A stretch of DNA of 64,000 bases from CAYVIB01 sp964451365. Its GTDB lineage: Bacteria > Pseudomonadota > Gammaproteobacteria > Pseudomonadales > Cellvibrionaceae. The notes beneath the pieces were generated by a model. That model was not told the origin of the DNA and ran no database searches. It saw only the letters and a program-made list of their open reading frames with translations. The first letter of the stretch is position 1; each line of letters begins with the position of its first letter. Made by a program: the position numbers and the translations under genes. Shown here in pieces: positions 53,424 through 61,344 of this stretch. The stretch covers positions 186,001 to 250,000 of the forward strand of contig CAYVIB010000002.1 in the NCBI GenBank assembly GCA_964451365.1, written 5' to 3'.

Positions 53424-54749
53424 ATGAGCAAACACAGGAAATGGCTGCAGGAAGAAATTCCACTTTGGGTGAATAAGGGACTCATCAATTCCGATCAGGC
53501 CAACCGGATTTCCGCGCTGTATTCAGTAGAAACTGACAGCAGTTGGGGCAAAATTGTCTTCGCCGCGCTCGGCGCCACCATTTTCGGTCTCGGCGTCATT
53601 CTGCTTTTCGCCTACAACTGGGAGGCAATGCACCGGTTCAGTAAACTGTTCACCATTTTTTCCGCTCTCGTTCTTGCTCACGGTCTGGGTTACCGCTACA
53701 GCGCGCGCAATTCTTCCCACAGGAAAATTGGAGAAAGCCTGCACCTGGTCGGCACCATGCTGTTCGGCGCGGGTATCTGGCTGGTGGCGCAGATCTACCA
53801 TATCGACGAACATTTTCCCAATGCCTTGCTGGTGTGGGCATTCGGTGCACTGGCGGTGGCCTGGCTTCTGCCTTCGGCCGCGCATACCCTCCTCGCCCTC
53901 GGCCTTGTCGGCCTGTGGCACTGGTTCGAGGTATTTAAATTCGACTTCACCAATCACGCCGCCGTCTGGATTATTCTGCTGGGTGTTGTCCCTTTGACCT
54001 GGCTTCAACGCGCGCGAGGCGCCCTTTTTCTCGGCCTGGCCTTGCTGCTGTTTGCCTACACCACCTCCTATAGCGAGTTGGTTGATGGCGACGCAACGGT
54101 GATACCGGTATTATTTTCCCTGACCACCGTTTACATAATTGCGGCCCATATCGTCGGTGCCACCGCCTTTCCCCAAAGCGCGGACGCGATACGCTGGATT
54201 GGTGTCACTGTTTTTGCCGTGCTGCTTTTTGCCTGTACTTTTTCTTCCACGGATGATTTGCATTTTCGGGAACCGCTGGCGGAAATTCGCCTGCAAACCT
54301 GGTTTTATTTCCTTGTTCCCATCGCTGTCGCCGGCACGTTTATCGCAGCGCTATTTCTGCGTTTTCGCGCAAGCCTGTCGAACAGGATTGACCTGGCGGA
54401 AGTGATTATTGTCTGCGCGGTTTTTGTTGTGTCGGTACTGTCTGCATTCCCGCCACTGCATCTTGGCGAAATAAGCTGGATTATCCACAGCATATTGTTT
54501 TTGGTGTACAGCATTTTGCTTATTTATCGAGGCACGCATTACCTCCGCTGGCAAAGCACCGCACTCGGCAGCGCCCTCCTTTCCGCTTACACCTTTGCAC
54601 GTTTTATGGACTTGTTCGACAGCCTCCTGATGCGCGGCATGGCTTTCCTTCTCATTGGTGCGCTGCTGTTTGCCGTGGGGCTCTACTACTCCAGGCAAAA
54701 ACAACAATCCAGAACGAATGCCACGGGGACGGACAATGCCAAAGCCTGA
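53424..54749 (+). CDS. DUF2157 multi-spanning membrane protein
   Basis: A 441-residue inner-membrane protein. A short cytoplasmic start with the DUF2157 motif (WLQEEIPLWVNKGLINSDQA) precedes about ten to twelve hydrophobic helices. DUF2157 genes are usually followed by a DUF4401 and/or GDYXXLXY gene; here the GDYXXLXY gene follows with a 14-base overlap. Transport or envelope role unknown. The ribosome site is weak. Confidence 0.9.
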   Translation: MSKHRKWLQEEIPLWVNKGLINSDQANRISALYSVETDSSWGKIVFAALGATIFGLGVILLFAYNWEAMHRFSKLFTIFSALVLAHGLGYRYSARNSSHRKIGESLHLVGTMLFGAGIWLVAQIYHIDEHFPNALLVWAFGALAVAWLLPSAAHTLLALGLVGLWHWFEVFKFDFTNHAAVWIILLGVVPLTWLQRARGALFLGLALLLFAYTTSYSELVDGDATVIPVLFSLTTVYIIAAHIVGATAFPQSADAIRWIGVTVFAVLLFACTFSSTDDLHFREPLAEIRLQTWFYFLVPIAVAGTFIAALFLRFRASLSNRIDLAEVIIVCAVFVVSVLSAFPPLHLGEISWIIHSILFLVYSILLIYRGTHYLRWQSTALGSALLSAYTFARFMDLFDSLLMRGMAFLLIGALLFAVGLYYSRQKQQSRTNATGTDNAKA

Positions 54750-55749
54750 TATTGCGCGAAAACTGGTTCTGGTTGCAATCGCGGCACAAATTCTTGTACT
54801 GGCGTTTATGGCTGGCAAGCGCGAAGTTATTTCCGCCACCGGCCAGCAGGTTTACCTGCGCTCAGCACCCATCGACCCCCGCGATCCATTTCGCGGGGAC
54901 TTCGTCCGCCTGCGATACAACATCAACACAATTCATCAACAGGATTATCGGGGAACCGCCAACCTTAAGGAACTGCCAACCGGAAGCATTCTGTATACGG
55001 CGTTAAAAGAAGGAGCGCGCGATGTATATACTTTTGACTATCTCACCGACAAAAAGCCCGATGGACAAATCTTTATAAAAGGCCGGCTAAACCGGGACTG
55101 GAGTTTCAACCCGATCTGGGAAGATAACACCGTCAACGTAAAGTACGGCATCGAACAGTACTTTGTCCAACAGGGAAGAGGCAAGGAAATGGAAGCCAAA
55201 CTTGGCCAGCGCGACTCATTGCAAATTCCCGTCGAAATGCAAATCTCCCTGGGCAGCGACGGCACCGCGGTGATTACCGGACACCGTTGGAGCCCGCTCG
55301 GAATTCAGTTGGAATTTATTCGCACCGCACAACCGCGTGATAATGCCGATGACCCGATAGTCAGCCCGATCGTTAAAATTACATTGCAAAACGTTTCCGA
55401 CAATCGCCTCGCCCTTCCCATACCAGCGGATAATTGTGCTTTCTCGTTGGCCAGAACAGATGGCAACACTTATGAAGAGCGAGCGGATGCAGGGTGCGAT
55501 GCAGCGCTGGCGGAAAATATTGAAATCCGCGTATTGAAGCCGAAGGAAAGCTATTCGGAACAACTGGATTTCAGCCAATCCCGCTGGCACATACTTCACG
55601 AAGGAAAGCGTATGGAAATGGGTGAAATCGACGCATGGCAACAGTTTCGCCTGACTATCGAACTACCTCGAATTGAATCCGGCGAAATTCCAGTGTGGTC
55701 TGGAGAACTGCAAACACCAATGTTTACCGTTTCAGGTAGAGTAGATTAA
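54736..55749 (+). CDS. GDYXXLXY-family membrane-anchored protein
   Basis: A 337-residue protein with one N-terminal membrane helix (KLVLVAIAAQILVLAFMA), followed by the family motif in slightly altered form, R-G-D-F-V-R-L-R-Y (usual G-D-Y-x-x-L-x-Y, Tyr to Phe). It comes after the DUF2157 gene and overlaps its end. The C-terminal half (about 190-337) is extra beta-rich sequence (ISLGSDGTAVITGHRWSPLG, WSGELQTPMFTVSG). I chose the ATG at 54736. Function unknown. Confidence 0.85.
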   Translation: MPKPDIARKLVLVAIAAQILVLAFMAGKREVISATGQQVYLRSAPIDPRDPFRGDFVRLRYNINTIHQQDYRGTANLKELPTGSILYTALKEGARDVYTFDYLTDKKPDGQIFIKGRLNRDWSFNPIWEDNTVNVKYGIEQYFVQQGRGKEMEAKLGQRDSLQIPVEMQISLGSDGTAVITGHRWSPLGIQLEFIRTAQPRDNADDPIVSPIVKITLQNVSDNRLALPIPADNCAFSLARTDGNTYEERADAGCDAALAENIEIRVLKPKESYSEQLDFSQSRWHILHEGKRMEMGEIDAWQQFRLTIELPRIESGEIPVWSGELQTPMFTVSGRVD

Positions 55750-55811
55750 AACAGCAAATAAAAATAATTAGTTTCTTTTCCGCAGGCAATGGATCGACCT
55801 GCATTCCCTGG

Positions 55812-55831
55812 ATACCGGCTTTCGCCGGTAT
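55812..55831. repeat. REP-like hairpin ATACCGGC-TTTC-GCCGGTAT
   Basis: A perfect 8-bp stem with a 4-base loop between convergent genes. It is a repeat type common in proteobacterial intergenic regions, and here possibly a terminator. A TCCCAACCTACG arm follows at 55844. Confidence 0.6.
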
Positions 55832-55881
55832 GGACGACGTGAATCCCAACCTACGACTTTAAGGTGTCGAGGAGCTTTTAG

Positions 55882-56190
55882 TTACTCCTCATACATAAAC
55901 CTTTCCAAACGTTGTCGTAACTTCTCATTCTCCAGCTTAAGGTTTTCAATCCGATCCATCAGATGCATCGCCAGTGCCACACCCGGCCAGTCCACCGCCA
56001 GATCCCGATGAAGCTGTTCCGCTTTTTTCACCATACCCAGCATGTAATCGTCAAATTTCCACTCACCGGGCGCCCGCCCCGGTGGTTCAACAATCCCCAG
56101 TTCAACAATCTCCACCACCACATCCACCGACATACGGGTGACCTGGCAAAATTGATTCAGGGTCAAATAAGTCACTGTGGTATCTGTCAT
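55882..56190 (-). CDS. cbpM: chaperone modulator CbpM
   Basis: A 102-residue MerR-like HTH protein that binds the J domain of CbpA and inhibits its co-chaperone and DNA-binding activity. Features: TYLTLNQFCQVTRMSVDVVVEIVELGIVEP, a WKFDDYMLGMVKKA helix, and a C-terminal coiled coil (RIENLKLENEKLRQRLERF). The ATG at 56190 overlaps the cbpA stop (ATGA) and has GGAGGG upstream; a start at 56205 would add five residues. Confidence 0.92.
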   Translation of the reverse strand: MTDTTVTYLTLNQFCQVTRMSVDVVVEIVELGIVEPPGRAPGEWKFDDYMLGMVKKAEQLHRDLAVDWPGVALAMHLMDRIENLKLENEKLRQRLERFMYEE

Positions 56191-57134
56191 TTTTGCTCCC
56201 TCCATTTCGCGCGGGGGTCAAAGCCTTCAATCTCGGAAAGCTGCTGCCAGTGTTTTTTCGCCGCATCACTGTGATGTCTCGGCATAACTACATTGAGCAC
56301 GGCGAACAGATCCCCCCTGCCTGTTTTAGTGGGCAAACCGTGGCCCTTGATCCGAAAGCGCTGGCCAGCCTGGCTGTTTTCAGGAATCGTCAGGCGGATA
56401 CTGCCCGTCAGCGTGGGCACTGTAATCTTGCCACCCAAAGCCGCCTCCCAGGGAGCTACCGGCACAGTGATAGCCAGGTTTTGCTCTTCCACATCAAACA
56501 ACGGGTGCGGCGCAAAGCGAACGCGTAAATATAAGTCGCCATTAGACTGGCCGCCGGCGCCGGGACCACCCTGCCCCTTCAGGCGAATGCGTTCGCCTTC
56601 GCCGATTCCAGGAGGAATTTTAACGTTAAGACTTTTGCGGGTAACGATTCTTTGCCCCTTGCTGTCGAAATGCGGAATCGAATATTCGATGGGTTTGGAT
56701 TCACCGGAAACAACCTCCTCCAAAAATACCGGCAGCTCCAGTTCCACGTCCTGCCCGCGGTTGGTAAATTCCCAGTGTCGACCGCCGCGCGGGCCACCGC
56801 CGCCACCGAAAATCGAACTGAAAAAATCGGAAAAATCACCACTGAAAAAACCGTCCTCGCCCTCCTCGAAAGCCGCCGACGACTGCCAGCCGGGCGGCGG
56901 TTCAAACTGGCCGGAACGGCCATAGCGGCGAAGATCATCGTACTCGGCCCGCCGCTTTTCGTTACCCAAAACCTCGTAGGCTTCCGAGGCCTCCTTAAAT
57001 TTATCTTCCGCGCCCGGCTCCTCGCTAACATCCGGATGATACTTACGCGCAAGCTTTCGATAGGCGGCTTTGATGGTTTTGGTGTCGGCGTCGGGCTCCA
57101 CGCCCAGGATTTGGTAGTAGTCTTTAAATTCCAT
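56187..57134 (-). CDS. cbpA: CbpA, DnaJ-class co-chaperone / curved-DNA-binding protein
   Basis: A 315-residue class B J-domain protein. The J domain at about 4-70 has the HPD motif (KYHPDVSEEPGAEDKFKEA), then a Gly/Phe-rich linker (FSSIFGGGGGPRGG) and two C-terminal substrate-binding domains (VNIKIPPGIGEGERIRLKG-like region, LALPITVPVAPWEAALGG-like region). No zinc fingers are present, which separates it from DnaJ. It stimulates DnaK ATPase and binds curved DNA. It is 33 bases downstream of the M48-like gene and coupled to cbpM, so the three are one operon. Confidence 0.93.
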   Translation of the reverse strand: MEFKDYYQILGVEPDADTKTIKAAYRKLARKYHPDVSEEPGAEDKFKEASEAYEVLGNEKRRAEYDDLRRYGRSGQFEPPPGWQSSAAFEEGEDGFFSGDFSDFFSSIFGGGGGPRGGRHWEFTNRGQDVELELPVFLEEVVSGESKPIEYSIPHFDSKGQRIVTRKSLNVKIPPGIGEGERIRLKGQGGPGAGGQSNGDLYLRVRFAPHPLFDVEEQNLAITVPVAPWEAALGGKITVPTLTGSIRLTIPENSQAGQRFRIKGHGLPTKTGRGDLFAVLNVVMPRHHSDAAKKHWQQLSEIEGFDPRAKWREQK

Positions 57135-57167
57135 ACAAACTCACATCAATGTTGCAATATGGAAGAA

Positions 57168-59828
57168 TCAGGTTCTGGCCGGAGCGGTGATTTTAACAGG
57201 TTCAATCCTGTTATCCTTTTCCGCTTTTTGCGCAAGTGGCGCAATCTGGCCGTTGAGGTACACATTCGTCCGGCAAAGAGCGTTCCATAACGAATCATAA
57301 ATACGCGCTTTATCCTCAATACCCACCTCATTGTCGGAAAGCGGTTCATTGACATAGGACAGGAAGTATTCGGCCAGGTTGTTGTACCTGTTGTCAAACG
57401 GCCAGTCGTAGCCGCGCAGCTCATCAACTATTGCTTTGCTCAGGTCCTGTATTTCCTTGGACAGACGGCGCAGGCGCTTCTTGTGTTCAACCTCTTTATG
57501 TTTTTCCACCCGCTGCTGATATTGCGGGATCAGGACAACATAAATCTTCAGCTCCGTCATTTTTACCGCATACTTTTGCAGGCAACCCAGGGCATCGACA
57601 AGGTACTGAGCCGCTTTTCGCTCGTCGGTATCATTGATGAAAGCCACCGCCAGGCACAACCTGAGCCCCATCATTTCGCATAGCCCGTTCTGTTGGCTGA
57701 CGAGGTGATCGTATTCCTGCTGGGCTTCCTTATAGATCCGTTGAACGTGCCCCGGTTGAACCCCCTCGAGCCCGAACGCGGCCAAATCCAGCGCATAGCC
57801 TCCTTTCTGGATTTCCACCGCCAGGCGCAGGCGCTTTAAATCGTTAAACAACTGAGGTTGCGATTCCTTTAGCTGGCCGAAGTCCGGAGTACGGCGCCTG
57901 ATCTTGCCGATCAACTCATTAAGTTCCTTCTTGCGCTGATGCATCTGCAACGATTTGGCATAGGTAAGTTGATCCAGCCTCCAAAAAACGTCAGGCGCAA
58001 ACCAGCCGTTGTAGTATTGCTGGCACACCTCGTTGCGCAGTTTCTCTTCGTTGGAGGATATGGCAACTTCTTTTACATCCACCAGTTTTTGTGGATCAAA
58101 AACAATATTCCGCTCACGATAATAAGCGACCGTTGCCCGGTAGCACATTTTTTTCACTTCCCGCAGCAACCGGTAGGCCGGAATATCCAAAAGGGTGATT
58201 CCCGGCAAATCAAGATCCTCACCCTGCATGATTCGATCCCGATTACTGGGCACCATATCCTTCCACTGGGTGCTGGCTAACACCATATCGTCCTCGAGAT
58301 GTTTGACCACCTCCGTGTCAAGAGCGTGAATATCGTGAAATATTAATGCTGGAAGATCATTCACCAGGCGATTGCCCGCATCGCGGGTAAATATGCTGTT
58401 GTGATAATCATCCAACGCAAATTCAACCAAATATTTTGTTTTAAAAGTATCGGTAAAAGCGTTGGTCCCCGCGAATAAAACGTTGTAATAATCCCCGTTA
58501 AACTCCCGCTGTCGCAGGAAACCGGCGCTAACCGCGTTAACGAGAAAGAGAAACCCTGTTAACAACCACCCGGTGATTTGGGCAAAAAAACGCGCAACTT
58601 TCGCCAGAATGCCCCACGTTTTTGACTGTTCCGCTTTTTGCTCAAACCACAACTGCCAGCCATCACTATCGTGGACACTGTTGTAGAGGCGTATATTCAC
58701 CTCATGAATCAAATAGGCCACTTTGCTTAACTTGCCTGAATTGAAATGGCTGAATTCGCGGGCGATAACCCCCGCCAGTTGTCGAGCGGACAACGAGATG
58801 ATCAGCGGAATACCAATCCACAGCTCCAGGCGCCCCTGCTTAATACCCTTAACACCTTTTTCAAAATCGACAAACGCCTTGACGTCGGTGGTGATATTTA
58901 TACTCTCCGGCTTGTCCGCACCCGCCAGTCCACTGATATGTTGAACGAAACGAACAAAGGTTTTTTCCTTAGTCGCATCGAGAGAAAACCAGTTTTCACC
59001 GCGTGTGTCTCTGGGAAACAACGGCCGCAACAGAAAAATAAGCAGTATGGAAGCTGCCGCAATCGGCAACAAATAAAAAATAATAATCGACACCGCACCA
59101 AGGCTGAGCACGTTCGCGAGCAGGCTGTAAAATCGGGCGAGAACAAACAGTAAAACGGAGAACAACAGCAGCCCGTAAAGGGTAACCAGGGCACCGACAC
59201 CGGCCGCCGTGGCAAAGAGTTTAATCCGGTAAACCAGTGACGGCGCGGGTATTTCCACTTCCTCGCTGAAGGCATCCGTCATTGAAATTTTGGGTCCGGT
59301 CGGTTCCGGATCAGCACTGGCGGTACGTCTGGGCGGAGTCTTCTCCGGCATCTTTTCCGGCTTTTTGGCTGAAGGCGCGGCACTGGTCGAAGGTTGTGAT
59401 TTGGGTTGGGCAGCCGGTTCGGGCGGTGCCTTTTTTACTGTCTTTCGCTGGCTTTGTGGTACTTTTTGTGAAGTGGGCGCCTTTGGCCTGGCGGCGGCGC
59501 CTGGCGCAACAGGCTTGGCCTGGGAAGCTGTGCTTCGGGACGGAGGTCTGGCCGGTTTATCCGCTGGTTTACTTGCTGGCTTGCCTGGTTCGGGAACCCG
59601 CTCGACAACGACATCCACGCCTTTGGCCGTGAACATGCGATGATACTTTTTTGCCGTTTCCGCATCGACCCCGGCTTTTATGATCTTCCGGTTTCCTTTT
59701 AAATAGGATTCCGCTTCTTCCGATGAAACGTTCAGCAGCTCGCTTAACTCTACCACCACCAGTGATTTTGCGAAGCCATCGATCACAAACCCCCTAAGGA
59801 CGACATTAAATTGACTCTCGCCTGGCAT
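57168..59828 (-). CDS. large membrane protein with M48-like peptidase domain lacking the first catalytic His
   Basis: An 886-residue protein. The N-terminal 80 residues form a small alpha/beta domain (FVIDGFAKSLVVVELSELLN) reminiscent of ribosomal L7/L12 C-domain folds. A Pro/Ala/Lys-rich linker spans about 85-180. A block of membrane helices follows at about 205-265, then an M48-type region where the zinc motif HExxH reads REFSH (VIAREFSHFNSG, near 357). A further helical pair (AQITGWLLTGFLFLVNAVSAGF) and a long helical C-terminus complete it. Loss of the first His implies no ordinary metallopeptidase activity. It heads the operon with cbpA and cbpM, suggesting a chaperone-linked membrane role (inference). 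Confidence 0.8.
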   Translation of the reverse strand: MPGESQFNVVLRGFVIDGFAKSLVVVELSELLNVSSEEAESYLKGNRKIIKAGVDAETAKKYHRMFTAKGVDVVVERVPEPGKPASKPADKPARPPSRSTASQAKPVAPGAAARPKAPTSQKVPQSQRKTVKKAPPEPAAQPKSQPSTSAAPSAKKPEKMPEKTPPRRTASADPEPTGPKISMTDAFSEEVEIPAPSLVYRIKLFATAAGVGALVTLYGLLLFSVLLFVLARFYSLLANVLSLGAVSIIIFYLLPIAAASILLIFLLRPLFPRDTRGENWFSLDATKEKTFVRFVQHISGLAGADKPESINITTDVKAFVDFEKGVKGIKQGRLELWIGIPLIISLSARQLAGVIAREFSHFNSGKLSKVAYLIHEVNIRLYNSVHDSDGWQLWFEQKAEQSKTWGILAKVARFFAQITGWLLTGFLFLVNAVSAGFLRQREFNGDYYNVLFAGTNAFTDTFKTKYLVEFALDDYHNSIFTRDAGNRLVNDLPALIFHDIHALDTEVVKHLEDDMVLASTQWKDMVPSNRDRIMQGEDLDLPGITLLDIPAYRLLREVKKMCYRATVAYYRERNIVFDPQKLVDVKEVAISSNEEKLRNEVCQQYYNGWFAPDVFWRLDQLTYAKSLQMHQRKKELNELIGKIRRRTPDFGQLKESQPQLFNDLKRLRLAVEIQKGGYALDLAAFGLEGVQPGHVQRIYKEAQQEYDHLVSQQNGLCEMMGLRLCLAVAFINDTDERKAAQYLVDALGCLQKYAVKMTELKIYVVLIPQYQQRVEKHKEVEHKKRLRRLSKEIQDLSKAIVDELRGYDWPFDNRYNNLAEYFLSYVNEPLSDNEVGIEDKARIYDSLWNALCRTNVYLNGQIAPLAQKAEKDNRIEPVKITAPART

Positions 59829-60083
59829 GGAACACCCAACCTCATTAACTTGCCCGATTGCCTGGAGAGGATCACGGGGAATTGCACTGCTGCAACCTGA
59901 TGCGATTGCAATATATAAGCTACTGATATTATTTAAAAAACTGGTCGGTGGCTGTGAAATAAGCCGTGGTTTTGATCAATTGTAGCGCAACTTGTAACTA
60001 CAGCTGGTGAAAAAAGGATTGATATCCGGTTTTATGGAGCTTGATCGACAAGGAAAAAAGGCGGGGGAGAATAATAAAGTGGA

Positions 60084-60102
60084 GGCTCCGATAACCGGAG
60101 CC
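60084..60102 (-). terminator. terminator after yceI
   Basis: Stem GGCTCCG / CGGAGCC with a 5-base loop just after the yceI stop. On the minus strand it is followed by a moderately T-rich stretch (TCCACTTTATTATT). Confidence 0.55.
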
Positions 60103-60114
60103 CCGCAAATACGA

Positions 60115-60714
60115 CTATTGTCGAATACCTTCGACGGTGAGGAAGAGTTCCACGGTCGCCGAAGCCGGCCCCAGCTTCTTGGCCAGGTCGAGACCGAAGT
60201 CGGCGGGAGTGATTTCCGCCCGGCCTTCAAAGCCCTGGCGGTACCCACCCCAGGGGTCTGGCCCGCCACCCACGTGTACCACATCGATGGTCATTGGTTT
60301 GCTGACGCCCATCAAAGTCAGGGTGCCGGTCATTTTACCGGTGTTCTCCCCGGTGACTTCATATTTGGAGCTGACGAACTTGGCGGTTTTGTGCTTATCT
60401 ACATTCAGGAAATCGCCCGAGCGAACATGCTTATCGCGTTCCGCATGATTGCTGTCCAGGCTGGTCATATCCACTTCCGCGGTGAGTGTGCTGGCTTCCG
60501 GCTTTTTCGGGTCGTAGGTAAACTTACCGTCAAACTCGTTGAAGCGGCCGTAAAGCCAACTGTACCCCAGGTGTTTAACGCGAAACTGCACGAACGCGTG
60601 CATGTCCTTGGTGTCGAAAATATAATCCGCCGCCGTGACACTGGCGGAAACAGCGGATAGCGAAAGCACAACCAACCCCGCCGATATTATTGTTTTCATA
60701 CTTCTATACATCAT
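60115..60714 (-). CDS. YceI-family periplasmic protein
   Basis: A 199-residue YceI/lipocalin-like protein with a signal peptide (TIISAGLVVLSLSAVSASVTAA), then the family's beta-barrel: YIFDTKDMHAFVQFRVKHLG, STLTAEVDMTSLDSNHAERD, HVRSGDFLNVDKHKTAKFVS and GTLTLMGVSKPMTIDV. YceI proteins bind isoprenoid-type lipids such as ubiquinone in the periplasm. It follows a cytochrome b561 gene by 53 bases, a common pairing that fits a quinone link. The start has AGGAGG 5 bases before the ATG; a second ATG follows directly. Confidence 0.93.
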   Translation of the reverse strand: MMYRSMKTIISAGLVVLSLSAVSASVTAADYIFDTKDMHAFVQFRVKHLGYSWLYGRFNEFDGKFTYDPKKPEASTLTAEVDMTSLDSNHAERDKHVRSGDFLNVDKHKTAKFVSSKYEVTGENTGKMTGTLTLMGVSKPMTIDVVHVGGGPDPWGGYRQGFEGRAEITPADFGLDLAKKLGPASATVELFLTVEGIRQ

Positions 60715-60767
60715 TCTGTCCTCCTGCTCGTTAATGGCCCCGATAATCGGGAAGAAAAATTGCGAAC

Positions 60768-61319
60768 CTATTCAGACTTGCCCAGCATCCGCAGCAGCGT
60801 TTTATCCCTGTCGATAAAGTGATGTTTCAATGCCGCCAGTGCATGGACAATGGCCAAACCAATAATGGTAAAGGCTATCGATTCATGAATTTCACCGGCA
60901 ATATCCTCCAGGTTTTCACCATCCGATACTACGGCGGGAATACTGAACCAGTCAAAAACGTCGAGCGACTGCCCTTTTGCGGTGGTAATCAGGTAGCCAC
61001 TGAAAAACATACTGAACAATAATAAATAAAACAGAAAATGGGTAATTCTGGCGATTATTTTTTCCCAGCGCTTGTGGCTTACCAGCTCCGCCGGCCGGGA
61101 ATTGTAAAGCCGCCAGGCAAGACGCACGACAACCAGGAAAATCAGCAGCACGCCCAGGCTTTTGTGCACATGCGGTGCGGTACGATACCACTTGTCGTAG
61201 TAGGTTAGGCCATCCATCCACAAACCCAGGGCAAAAAGACCGATAACGCCAAGCGCAATGACCCAGTGGAACAATACTGCCACCAGGCCATAGCTGTTTT
61301 CGGTATTTTTTATTTTCAT
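60768..61319 (-). CDS. cytochrome b561 (di-heme membrane protein)
   Basis: A 183-residue four-helix membrane protein of the bacterial cytochrome b561 family. Heme-ligand histidines sit in LFHWVIA (helix 1), HVHKSLG (helix 2) and later helices ending in VHALAALKHH. It would take electrons from quinol and pass them on, for example to superoxide, as E. coli CybB does. It is transcribed between pepN (25-base gap) and yceI, both on the same strand, so the three may be one operon. Confidence 0.92.
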   Translation of the reverse strand: MKIKNTENSYGLVAVLFHWVIALGVIGLFALGLWMDGLTYYDKWYRTAPHVHKSLGVLLIFLVVVRLAWRLYNSRPAELVSHKRWEKIIARITHFLFYLLLFSMFFSGYLITTAKGQSLDVFDWFSIPAVVSDGENLEDIAGEIHESIAFTIIGLAIVHALAALKHHFIDRDKTLLRMLGKSE

Positions 61320-61344
61320 CTTATTATTTCACCCTCGGTAAAAA

